A DNA stretch of 64,000 nt from Flavobacterium anseongense (GTDB lineage: Bacteria > Bacteroidota > Bacteroidia > Flavobacteriales > Flavobacteriaceae). Location of the stretch: NCBI RefSeq assembly GCF_021608185.1, contig NZ_JAKIHN010000004.1, positions 1 through 64,000 on the forward strand, written 5' to 3'. The position numbers and the translations under genes were made by a program. This document shows positions 26,300-34,707 of this stretch, one piece after another (the first letter of the stretch is position 1; each line of letters begins with the position of its first letter). The notes beneath the pieces are model-generated. The model was not told the DNA's origin and searched no databases. It saw nothing but the letters and a program-made list of their open reading frames with translations.

Positions 26300-29296
26300 A
26301 TGAAAAAATGCTACACTCTTGTAACCATTTTGTTATTTGCTCTTCAGTTGCTAGTACCAACACAGTTAGAAGCGCAATGTAATGCACCGGTAGAATTATC
26401 GGCAGCTAATGTAAGTCAGACAACAGCTTATTTACATCTGAATACAACAACGGCAAATGCCCTTTTGTATAATATTCGTTATCACGTTTCCGGAACTGCT
26501 ACCTGGACGGTATTGGAGCGTGTTGGTTTACCATATCAGTTAGGAAATTTAACTTGTGGAAGTACTTATGAATGGCAGGCACAATTAATTTGCACAAATT
26601 CAGAAGGAACAACATTAAGTGATTGGTCATCTGTTTCAACATTTGCTACTCTGGCTTGTACAATTCCACCGTGTAATGCGCCAACCGGATTATCGGCGAC
26701 TAATGTAAGTCAGACAGGAGCATCTTTATATTTATCTCCAACATCGGGTAATACGGGTACATTTCATATCCGTTATCACGTATCCGGAACTACTACTTGG
26801 ACAGTTCTTGAGAATGTTACACTGCCTTATCAATTGGGTAATTTGACTTGCGGTACAGCTTACGAATGGCAAGTGAGGTTAGTGTGTCCAGCCGGTTCAG
26901 CAACCACTGTTAGTCCAATATCGGAGGTAGGGACTTTCACGACTTTAGCTTGTTCAACACCTTGTAATGCCCCAACTGAATTAACAGTTACTAATGTTAG
27001 TCAAACCGGAGCTTATCTATATTTATCTCCAACTTCAGCTAATACAGGAACATTTAATATTCGCTATCTTGGAGGACCTACAACAACTTGGACAACGCTT
27101 ACTAATGTTACTTTACCTTATCAATTAGGGAATTTGACATGCGGTACTACTTATGAATGGCAGGTGCAACGAATTTGCACAAATTCAGCAACGGGTGCAA
27201 CTACTACATTCAGTGATTGGTCAACAGGAGCAGCGTTTACCACTTTGGCTTGTACGCCAACACCATGTAATGCACCAATAGGTTTAACTGTTGGTAACAT
27301 TAGTCAAACCGGAGCGAATATCTATTTAACTCCAACATCAAATAATATAGGTTTATTTACTATTCGTTATCATGTTGGTACAAGTACCACATGGACAGTT
27401 CTTGAAAATGTTACCTTACCATATCAACTTGGAAATTTAACTTGCGGTACTACTTATGAATGGCAGGTAAGATTAATTTGTCCGGGAACTACAGGAACAA
27501 CAACTACAACTAGTCCTTGGTCAGCAGGAGGGTTGTTTACTACATTAGCTTGTACACCAGCACCATGTAATGCGCCAACAGGATTATCTGCAACTAATGT
27601 TAGTCAAACAGGAGCGTATTTGTATTTATCTCCAACATCAGGCAATACGGGTAGGTTTAATATTCGTTATAACGGAGGAGGCACTATGACTTGGAGAGTG
27701 GTAGAAAATGTTACGCTGCCTTATCAGTTAGCTAATTTAAGCTGTGGTACTACATATGAATGGCAGGCTCAGCAAATTTGTACAAATACTCCAACAGGAA
27801 CAACTACCACAGTTAGTCCTTGGTCAACAGGAGGAACATTTACAACTTTGGCTTGCTCATCACCATGTAATGCTCCAACAGGATTATCAGCCACTAATGT
27901 TAGCCAAACCGGAGCGTATTTGTATTTATCTCCAACATCAGGTAATACGGGTGTTTTTAATATTCGTTATCATGCTGTAAACGTTACAACATGGACGGCT
28001 GTTGAACGTGTTGCCTTACCTTATCAATTAGGAAATTTGGCTTGTGGTACAACTTATGAATGGCAAGTGCAACAAGTTTGTACAAATTCAGCAATAGGAA
28101 CAACTGCAGTTAGTACTTGGTCAACTGCCGGGACATTTACGACATTAGCTTGTACACCAGCATCATGTATTGCCCCAACCGGATTATCGGCAACTAATGT
28201 TAGTCAAACCGGAGCGTATTTATATTTATCGCCAACTTCAGGCAATACGGGAATGTTTACTATTCGTTATCATGCTGCCAATACTACCACATGGACAGTA
28301 GTTGAACATACAACCTTACCTTATCAATTAGGAAATTTGGCTTGTGGAACTGCTTATGAATGGCAGGTAAGACGAATTTGTACAAATTCAGCGGGTACAG
28401 CTACGTTGAGTGATTGGTCAACAGCAGGAGTGTTTACTACATTAGCATGTACTACAGTTCCATGTAACGCCCCAACAGGGTTAGCAGCAACTAATGTTAG
28501 TCAGACCGGTGCTTATTTATATTTATCTCCAACTTCAGGTAATACAGGAATCTTTAATATTCGTTATCACGCTGCAAATGCCACAACATGGTCAGTAATT
28601 GAGCGTGTTAATTTACCATATCAGTTAGGCAATTTAACTTGTGGCACCACTTATGAATGGCAGACACAATTGATTTGTATGGATCCTTTGACAGGCGCAC
28701 CTTTATCAACAGTTAGTCCATGGTCAGTTGGAGGAGTGTTTACGACTTTGCCTTGTACAGCAACAGCATGTGGCGTTCCGATAGAATTGAGAACAACAAA
28801 TATCAATCCGACAAGTGCTATGCTTCATTGGAATCCTGTCCCTGGCGCAGTTGCTTATATTGTTCGTTATAGAAGAGCCAATAATACAACTCTTGATTTT
28901 ATTTCGGTTACTTCTAATACGAACTCGATTGCTCTTAACAATTTGTTAGCTGGTTCTAATTATATCTGGCAGGTTCAGGCAGTTTGTTCGACTACAGTGG
29001 GAGGGTTAAGTGCATTTTCAGCAACAGCTACTTTTGTAACAACATCAGTAAGTGTATATCCAAATCCAGCCACTGGGTACGTAAATGTATCTTTTTGGTT
29101 ACCTAAGGCATCGAATGTATCTCTTGTATTGCGAGATAGTTATGGGCAAATAGTCTATTCATTAACGAGTTTGATGCCGGAAGGAAATAATACTATTCAA
29201 ATAAATACTGCAGGCTTGAGTATTGGTTTGTATGTTTTAACCGTACAGACCGAATTTTATACTACTACTTCTAAAGTCGTCATTGGTCGTTATTAA
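26300..29296 (+). CDS. T9SS-secreted protein with nine Fn3-type repeats
   Basis: A 998-residue surface or secreted protein. A signal peptide (MKKCYTLVTILLFALQLL, cleavage near LEAQ) is followed by nine fibronectin type III-like units of about 95-105 residues. Each begins with a CNAPTGL-type motif and contains LPYQLGNLTCGTTYEWQ and an FTTLAC end. Units 5 to 8 are nearly identical in sequence, the first and last most divergent. Each unit has conserved Cys residues that could form disulfides. The C-terminus (VYPNPATGYVNV ... GLYVLTVQ) is a T9SS type A sorting domain. An adhesin or matrix role is likely but unproven. No catalytic domain is present. Confidence 0.9.
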   Translation: MKKCYTLVTILLFALQLLVPTQLEAQCNAPVELSAANVSQTTAYLHLNTTTANALLYNIRYHVSGTATWTVLERVGLPYQLGNLTCGSTYEWQAQLICTNSEGTTLSDWSSVSTFATLACTIPPCNAPTGLSATNVSQTGASLYLSPTSGNTGTFHIRYHVSGTTTWTVLENVTLPYQLGNLTCGTAYEWQVRLVCPAGSATTVSPISEVGTFTTLACSTPCNAPTELTVTNVSQTGAYLYLSPTSANTGTFNIRYLGGPTTTWTTLTNVTLPYQLGNLTCGTTYEWQVQRICTNSATGATTTFSDWSTGAAFTTLACTPTPCNAPIGLTVGNISQTGANIYLTPTSNNIGLFTIRYHVGTSTTWTVLENVTLPYQLGNLTCGTTYEWQVRLICPGTTGTTTTTSPWSAGGLFTTLACTPAPCNAPTGLSATNVSQTGAYLYLSPTSGNTGRFNIRYNGGGTMTWRVVENVTLPYQLANLSCGTTYEWQAQQICTNTPTGTTTTVSPWSTGGTFTTLACSSPCNAPTGLSATNVSQTGAYLYLSPTSGNTGVFNIRYHAVNVTTWTAVERVALPYQLGNLACGTTYEWQVQQVCTNSAIGTTAVSTWSTAGTFTTLACTPASCIAPTGLSATNVSQTGAYLYLSPTSGNTGMFTIRYHAANTTTWTVVEHTTLPYQLGNLACGTAYEWQVRRICTNSAGTATLSDWSTAGVFTTLACTTVPCNAPTGLAATNVSQTGAYLYLSPTSGNTGIFNIRYHAANATTWSVIERVNLPYQLGNLTCGTTYEWQTQLICMDPLTGAPLSTVSPWSVGGVFTTLPCTATACGVPIELRTTNINPTSAMLHWNPVPGAVAYIVRYRRANNTTLDFISVTSNTNSIALNNLLAGSNYIWQVQAVCSTTVGGLSAFSATATFVTTSVSVYPNPATGYVNVSFWLPKASNVSLVLRDSYGQIVYSLTSLMPEGNNTIQINTAGLSIGLYVLTVQTEFYTTTSKVVIGRY

Positions 29297-29314
29297 CATA
29301 AATCTATAAAATGA

Positions 29315-29353
29315 AAATACCCGAAATACTAATTGCATTTCGGGTATTTTTTA
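29315..29353. terminator. Bidirectional terminator between Fn3 gene and thrC
   Basis: An AAATACCCGAAAT / ATTTCGGGTATTT stem with T runs on the plus strand and A runs at the other side, between two convergent genes. Confidence 0.85.
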
Positions 29354-29367
29354 TAGTTTAATAATAA

Positions 29368-30654
29368 TTAGCCTAAAAACGTTTTAAACTCTTCATAAGT
29401 CTTAATCTTAGTGCGTACTTTTTCTTTGCCTAAAACACTTTCTATTTGTGTTGGAATTGGCAACTTTAGATTTAATAAGGGCTCAACCGTATCTAAGAAT
29501 TTAATTGGATGTGCGGTTTCTAAAAACACACCAACGCTGTTTGGCTGTTTTGTCATTTCTTTTTTCAGACCGAGATAACCTACAGCGCCATGTGGTTCGG
29601 CTATGTATTTTGTCTGGTTGTAAATGTCTTTGATGGCAATTTCGGTTTCAGCATCTGTATAGGAATAAGAGGAAAAGTCTTTTTCAAATTCAGATAAATT
29701 GTTGTGATATAACTCCTGAATTCGGACAAAATTACTCGGATTCCCCACATCCATTGCATTGGAAATAGTAGCGATAGATGGCTTTGGATCGTAATTTCCT
29801 TTTTCTAAAAATCTTGGAACAGTATCATTTGCATTAGTAGAAGCCACAAAATGAGCTATAGGTAATCCTAATCGTTTTGCCATGATACCTGCGCAGATAT
29901 TACCAAAGTTTCCACTTGGACAAGACAGAATAATTGGTTTGTTGTGTTTCTTTAATTGTTGGTACGCAAAGAAAATATAGAACATTTGCGGCAACCAACG
30001 TGCAATATTAATCGAATTGGCTGAGGTTAGATTTTTGTGTTTCAAACTGTCATCAAGGAAAGCTTTTTTGACCATGTCCTGACAATCATCAAAAACACCT
30101 TCAACTTCGAGAGCTTTTATATTTTGACCTAAAGTTGTCAATTGTCTTTCCTGTATATCGCTCACTTTACCGGATGGATAGAGAATAATAACTTCTACAC
30201 CTTTAACACCTAGAAAACCACTGGCAACGGCACCACCAGTATCACCGGAAGTTGCTACTAAAACGGTATTTTTAATATCTTTATCTTTGTTAAAATACGC
30301 CAAACATCTCGACATAAATCTTCCGCCAACATCTTTAAACGCCATTGTTGGTCCGTGAAAAAGCTCTAGAGAAAATACATTGTCTTCTACAGGCACACAT
30401 GGAAAGTCAAAACAAAGAGTTTCCGCTATAATGCGTTTAAGTTCCGTTTCCGGTATCTCATCACCTACGAATTGTTTAATAGCTTCATAAGCAATTTCTT
30501 CGTGAGACAAGTTTTCAATATTGGAAAAGAAAGAGTCGGGTAGTGCAGTTATGCTTTCCGGAAAATACAAACCTTTATCAGGTGCTAATCCTGCAACGAC
30601 CGCTTCCTGAAAACTAACTTTATGCGATTTGTTATTTAAACTGTAATATTTCAT
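29368..30654 (-). CDS. thrC: Threonine synthase
   Basis: A 428-residue PLP enzyme that converts O-phosphohomoserine to threonine. The PLP lysine is in GPTMAFKDVGGRF, and the phosphate-binding loop is SGDTGGAVASGF. It is the last gene of the thrABC operon. The spacer to thrB contains a 15-base inverted repeat. Confidence 0.96.
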   Translation of the reverse strand: MKYYSLNNKSHKVSFQEAVVAGLAPDKGLYFPESITALPDSFFSNIENLSHEEIAYEAIKQFVGDEIPETELKRIIAETLCFDFPCVPVEDNVFSLELFHGPTMAFKDVGGRFMSRCLAYFNKDKDIKNTVLVATSGDTGGAVASGFLGVKGVEVIILYPSGKVSDIQERQLTTLGQNIKALEVEGVFDDCQDMVKKAFLDDSLKHKNLTSANSINIARWLPQMFYIFFAYQQLKKHNKPIILSCPSGNFGNICAGIMAKRLGLPIAHFVASTNANDTVPRFLEKGNYDPKPSIATISNAMDVGNPSNFVRIQELYHNNLSEFEKDFSSYSYTDAETEIAIKDIYNQTKYIAEPHGAVGYLGLKKEMTKQPNSVGVFLETAHPIKFLDTVEPLLNLKLPIPTQIESVLGKEKVRTKIKTYEEFKTFLG

Positions 30655-30672
30655 TATTAAGTACGATTTACG

Positions 30673-30724
30673 AAGTTGGAAGTACGAAATAAACTTTGTA
30701 TATCGTACCTCGTACTTCTAACTT
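30673..30724. repeat. Inverted repeat in the thrB-thrC spacer
   Basis: AAGTTGGAAGTACGA and TCGTACTTCTAACTT form a 15-pair stem with one G-T mismatch and about 22 bases between the arms. The right arm overlaps the thrB stop. Additional GTACGA motifs flank it. Confidence 0.6.
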
Positions 30725-31644
30725 TATATAATTTTAGTTCCCTCATCATTCACTTTTGAAATATGAATATCAAAGGCAATTCCTGTATCTGTGTATGCGT
30801 TACTCATACTTTTGGCAACAGTGTCAGCAATGATTTTTCCTTTGCACAATGCAAAAATTGATGGTCCGGCACCTGAAATTCCTGCACCTAAAGCGCCGTT
30901 GTCGAGTGCAGCACTTTTGACTTTATCAAAATTCGGAATTAAATGTTTTCTTGCTGGTTCAACTATTACATCGTTCAACGAACGACCAATTAGTTCATAA
31001 TCTTTGATATATAAACCGGCAATTAATCCACCAAGGTTTCCCCATTGCGTAATAGCAGATTTTAATGGAACTGTTGGTGATAAAACGGCACGTGCATCAG
31101 AAGTCTTTACTTCGATATGCGGATGCAAGACAACAGCATAAATTTCACTTGGACTTTCAATCTTAATCACATCTAACGGATTGTAACCGCGAACCAAGGT
31201 AAAGCCTCCAAGAATACAAGGTGCTACATTATCAGCATGTTCGCTTCCGCTGGCAACTGCTTCGCCTTTCATGGCAAAATCAACTAATTCATGTTTGGTA
31301 AATGGTTTTCCCAAAAGTTCGTTGATGCCAAAAACTGCTCCGGCCGCACTGGCAGAAGAACTTCCAATACCACTTCCGGCTTTTATTTTTTTATGGATTT
31401 CGATTTCAAAACCAAAGTCAGATTGTGTAGCATTTAATAATGCTAAACCCGCAACACCAGCGACATTCTTTTCTGTTTCAAGAGGTAAATCTGCTCCGGT
31501 GATTTTGGTTATTTTGATGCCTTTTTCAGCAACTTTCCGAATAACCATTTCGTCACCAATACCATCCAGACATAATCCCATAACATCAAATCCGCAATTG
31601 AGATTGGCGATAGTGGCAGGACAGAATATTTTTATTTCGTTCAT
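30724..31644 (-). CDS. thrB: Homoserine kinase
   Basis: A 306-residue GHMP kinase that phosphorylates homoserine. The segment KIKAGSGIGSSSASAAG is the ATP-binding loop, and GAGISGAGPSIFALC is the C-terminal motif. The start MNEIKIFCPA at 31644 is chosen because the 19 extra codons of a longer reading frame (NLRTSEPQ repeated) are encoded by a 10-bp tandem repeat, not protein sequence. Confidence 0.95.
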   Translation of the reverse strand: MNEIKIFCPATIANLNCGFDVMGLCLDGIGDEMVIRKVAEKGIKITKITGADLPLETEKNVAGVAGLALLNATQSDFGFEIEIHKKIKAGSGIGSSSASAAGAVFGINELLGKPFTKHELVDFAMKGEAVASGSEHADNVAPCILGGFTLVRGYNPLDVIKIESPSEIYAVVLHPHIEVKTSDARAVLSPTVPLKSAITQWGNLGGLIAGLYIKDYELIGRSLNDVIVEPARKHLIPNFDKVKSAALDNGALGAGISGAGPSIFALCKGKIIADTVAKSMSNAYTDTGIAFDIHISKVNDEGTKII

Positions 31645-31648
31645 TTTT

Positions 31649-31742
31649 TGAGGTTCTGAGGTTCTGAGGTTTTGAGGTTCTGAGGTTCTGAGGTTTTTCA
31701 TTTTCCTTAGTTCCTTAGCGCCTTAGTCTCTTAGAACCTTAG
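31649..31742. repeat. Two-armed tandem-repeat hairpin between thrA and thrB
   Basis: Left arm 31649-31696 has a 10-base AGGTTCTGAG unit repeated about five times. Right arm 31704-31742 has the inverted unit (CCTTAGTTCC, TTAGCGCC, TTAGAACC). The arms can pair in RNA into a long stem with G-U pairs. The same unit is at 9752-9791. Confidence 0.7.
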
Positions 31743-34190
31743 TTATACATTTCCAATTCTAATTACGTCAGCAAAAATTCCTGATGCTGTTACTGCAGCA
31801 CCGGCACCGGCACCTTTTATGATTAAAGGTTGATCAACATAACGGTCAGTATAAAACTCAACGATATTATCTTTTCCTTCCAGATTGTAAAACGGACTTT
31901 CTTTTGGAATGAATTGCAATCCAACCGACGCTTTTCCGTTATCAAATTTGGCAACAAATTTAATGCGACTGTCTTTTGATTTGGCTTCTGCTAACAGTTT
32001 GTTGAAATGGTCGTCGTGCTTCGTTAATGATTTAAAGAAATCGTCATTATTGGTTGTATCCATGCATTCTTTTGGCAGGAAACAATTATTTTCGATTTCT
32101 TCAATATCCATTTTGTAACCGCTTTCGCGGATAAGAATTAATATCTTTCTGGCAACATCTACACCGCTCAAATCTATTTTTGGATCTGGCTCTGTAAATC
32201 CTTGTACACCAGCTTCTTTTACAACATCATGAAAATTATAAGTTTCACTGAAATTATTAAAAATAAAGTTCAAACTTCCCGATAAAACCGCCTGAATTTT
32301 ATTCACTTTATCACCCGAAGCAATCAAATGTTTTAGTGTATCGATGATTGGTAATCCGGCACCGACATTTGTTTCGAAAAGGAAAGGAGCATTATATTTT
32401 CGGGATAGATTTTTAAGGTTTTTGTAATTGTCATATTCAGATGAACAGGCAATTTTGTTACACGTTACCACGGCAATATTTTGACTTAAGAACTTATCAT
32501 AAATGCCAGCAATGTCATAATTTGCCGTTATATCTACAAAGATGCTGTTGCGTAAGTTGAGGTCTTTTACTTTGGTAATAAAGCTTTCAACGTTTGCTTT
32601 TTCACCTTCGGCAAGGGCCGTTTTCCAGTCTTTTAAATTGATTCCTTCTTCATCAAAAACCATTGTTCTTGAATTCGACATAGCAATAACGCGAAGATTT
32701 ATTTTTAGGTTTTCTTTTAGGAACTTCTTTTGTTGTGCAATTTGGTCAATGAATTTCTCACCCACATTTCCAACACCCATTACGAATAAATTCAACTGTT
32801 TGGTATTGTCTTCAAAGAAACGCTCGTGCAATGTGTTAAGTGCTTTCTTAACATCTTTTTCATTAATTACCACAGAGATGTTTCTTTCGGAAGCACCTTG
32901 TGCAATCGCTCGGATATTCACATTGTTTTTACCTAAAGTGCTAAACATTTTACCGCTGATTCCTTGATGGTTTTTCATGCTTTCGCCAACAAGTGCTACG
33001 ATGCACAGATCTTTTTCCACAATCGTTGGGTCAACTCTGTTTTGAGCAATTTCGATTTCAAAGGCTTTATCAATTGCTGCTTTAGCCCTGTCAGCATCAG
33101 CATTCAGAATACCAATGCAAATAGAGTGTTCCGAAGAAGCTTGCGTAATAAAAATCACATTGATGTTATTTTGCGAAAGCACTTCAAATAATCGTTTGGA
33201 TGAACCTGCAACACCAATCATACCCGAACCTTCGAGTGTCAGTAATGAGATGTTATCGATATGCGAAATTCCCTTGATTGGATTCGTTGTAGCTTTTGGA
33301 GTATCAGAAATCAGTGTTCCGTAAACTTCAGGTTCAAATGTATTTTTGATAAAAATAGGGATGCTGTCTTTTAACACTGGTTGTATAGTTGGCGGATACA
33401 ATACTTTGGCACCAAAATGCGACAACTCCATTGCTTCCTGATACGAAATAGTCTCTATAGGTTGTGACTGTTTTACAATTCTTGGATTAGCAGTAAACAT
33501 ACCATTTACATCGGTCCAGATTTCTAAAATATCAGCTTTTACCGCTGCGGCGATAATTGCTGCAGTATAATCAGAGCCGCCACGACCAAGCGTTGTTGTA
33601 TTGCCATCGATTGATGAAGCAATAAAACCGGGAAATAATACGACTTGATTGGTATCGGACTTAAAATAATCGGCAATTAGTTTATTGGTTACGGTAAAAT
33701 CAACGGCCGCTTTTCCGAAGTTAGAATCGGTTTTGATTAGCTCGCGACTGTCTTTAAACGTTGAGCTTTTTACTTTTTGTTTCAACGCAACGGCAATGAT
33801 TTGAGACGATAATAATTCACCAAATCCAGCCACAATATCAGCTGTTCTGTTAGACAATTCACCTAAAAGAAAACATCCATCAAGTAAAGTTTTTAAGTGA
33901 TTGATATTGCCATTAATCGTATCGATAAGATTGCCTTGCTCGCTCAACGGAATTAACTCGTCGATAGCATCCTTGTGTTTTTTCTCTATTTGACTGACAA
34001 TGTCTTTGTAATTTTTGTCTTTAGCAGAAGCCGTTTTTCCGGCTAAGATTAACATATCAGTTACACCACTGAAAGCAGAAACCACAACGGCTAGTTTATC
34101 TTCTTTGCTTTTATTGGTTACAATGGCTATTGTTTTTGAAATATTTTCTGAATTGGCTACTGATGTTCCGCCAAATTTTAATACTATCAT
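31743..34190 (-). CDS. thrA: Bifunctional aspartokinase / homoserine dehydrogenase
   Basis: An 815-residue fusion catalysing the first and third steps of the threonine branch. The aspartokinase domain runs from residue 1 (KFGGTSVAN, TLGRGGSDYTAA) to about 290, followed by two ACT regulatory domains (LEGSGMIGVAG, VALVGESM) and the homoserine dehydrogenase half (VMGVGNVGEKFI, GAGLPIIDTLKH, GFTEPDPKIDLSG) from about 460. Threonine feedback through the ACT domains is expected. A leader peptide rich in Thr and Ile codons is encoded about 200 bases upstream. Confidence 0.96.
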   Translation of the reverse strand: MIVLKFGGTSVANSENISKTIAIVTNKSKEDKLAVVVSAFSGVTDMLILAGKTASAKDKNYKDIVSQIEKKHKDAIDELIPLSEQGNLIDTINGNINHLKTLLDGCFLLGELSNRTADIVAGFGELLSSQIIAVALKQKVKSSTFKDSRELIKTDSNFGKAAVDFTVTNKLIADYFKSDTNQVVLFPGFIASSIDGNTTTLGRGGSDYTAAIIAAAVKADILEIWTDVNGMFTANPRIVKQSQPIETISYQEAMELSHFGAKVLYPPTIQPVLKDSIPIFIKNTFEPEVYGTLISDTPKATTNPIKGISHIDNISLLTLEGSGMIGVAGSSKRLFEVLSQNNINVIFITQASSEHSICIGILNADADRAKAAIDKAFEIEIAQNRVDPTIVEKDLCIVALVGESMKNHQGISGKMFSTLGKNNVNIRAIAQGASERNISVVINEKDVKKALNTLHERFFEDNTKQLNLFVMGVGNVGEKFIDQIAQQKKFLKENLKINLRVIAMSNSRTMVFDEEGINLKDWKTALAEGEKANVESFITKVKDLNLRNSIFVDITANYDIAGIYDKFLSQNIAVVTCNKIACSSEYDNYKNLKNLSRKYNAPFLFETNVGAGLPIIDTLKHLIASGDKVNKIQAVLSGSLNFIFNNFSETYNFHDVVKEAGVQGFTEPDPKIDLSGVDVARKILILIRESGYKMDIEEIENNCFLPKECMDTTNNDDFFKSLTKHDDHFNKLLAEAKSKDSRIKFVAKFDNGKASVGLQFIPKESPFYNLEGKDNIVEFYTDRYVDQPLIIKGAGAGAAVTASGIFADVIRIGNV

Positions 34191-34396
34191 AATTTAAATT
34201 TAAATTCCAAAGAATTAAATTCCAAATTCCAATTAAATTTCAAACTCTAAGAGTTCAAAAAAGCATTTTATGCTAGTATTTGAATTTTGGAAAATTGTCT
34301 TTTGTGTTTTATTTGTTATTTGTATTTTATCATTTGTGATTTGCATAACTTACTTACTCTCTACCGAAAGTCCATGAATAAGGATTATATGAAAGA
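34191..34396 (-). promoter_or_regulatory. thr operon leader RNA downstream of the leader peptide
   Basis: Between the leader stop and the thrA ATG the transcript contains ACTTTC / GAGAGT and AGCAT / ATGCT stems, the latter followed by six T residues (34257-34275), then an AAATTCCAA repeat. The AGCAT stem with its T run may be the attenuator; it is only five pairs long, so this is uncertain. Confidence 0.45.
34194..34245. repeat. AAATTCCAA tandem units upstream of thrA
   Basis: Four imperfect AAATTCCAA/AATTCCAATT units, similar to those at 14165-14222. They lie just upstream of the thrA start, in its leader. Confidence 0.6.
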
Positions 34397-34498
34397 TTAT
34401 ACCCCAAACGGGGTTGTAGTTGATGTGGTAGCAATAATAATTACAGCCAATAAATTAGCTGCTGATGCTGAAGTAAATATGTTTTTATTATTCCACAT
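34397..34498 (-). CDS. thrL: Threonine operon leader peptide
   Basis: A 33-codon reading frame, MWNNKNIFTS to TTTPFGV and TAA. The run ATT ATT ATT GCT ACC ACA TCA ACT ACA ACC (three Ile and five Thr codons of ten) is what a ribosome-mediated attenuator of the thr operon needs, as in the E. coli thrL peptide, which also mixes Thr and Ile codons. The last codons lie in a CCCC-GTTT-GGGG hairpin. It is on the same strand as thrABC, 207 bases upstream of thrA. It encodes no known protein product beyond regulation. Confidence 0.7.
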   Translation of the reverse strand: MWNNKNIFTSASAANLLAVIIIATTSTTTPFGV

Positions 34499-34707
34499 GA
34501 TTTTCAAAAATACTACTTTTTGAATAGTAAAAAAGTTTTAGCGCCATTTTTATCAAAATCGTAGTAATATGGATAGTCGTAAAAAAAAATAAACTTTTTT
34601 CCAGTTTAGATAGGCTTTCATTATTAAATCCTCAATAAAATACTATGAACAAAACTTGTTTTTTAACGTTTGTTTATTGAATTTTGGGGACAATTTGCAA
34701 ACTAAAA
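34499..34707. other. Divergent spacer between thr leader and hutH
   Basis: AT-rich. A minus-strand TATTTTTG box (34512-34505) lies immediately before the leader peptide ATG and could be its -7 element, giving a nearly leaderless start, but no TTG is correctly spaced. No clear hutH promoter was found. Confidence 0.35.

Noticed and set aside
26375..29030. CRISPR-like regular repetition
   Set aside because: The repeats are about 300 bases long, in frame and encode Fn3 domains.
31645..31701. N-terminal extension of homoserine kinase (NLRTSEPQ repeats)
   Set aside because: It is encoded by a 10-bp intergenic tandem repeat found elsewhere in the window; the conserved protein begins at 31644.
34287..34523. 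Plus-strand reading frame of 78 codons opposite the thr leader
   Set aside because: It is antisense to the leader peptide, lacks family features and has an unlikely composition; the minus-strand leader explains the sequence better.
34684..34707. TTG start for hutH
   Set aside because: ATG at 34708 gives the normal N-terminus; the eight extra residues have no support.
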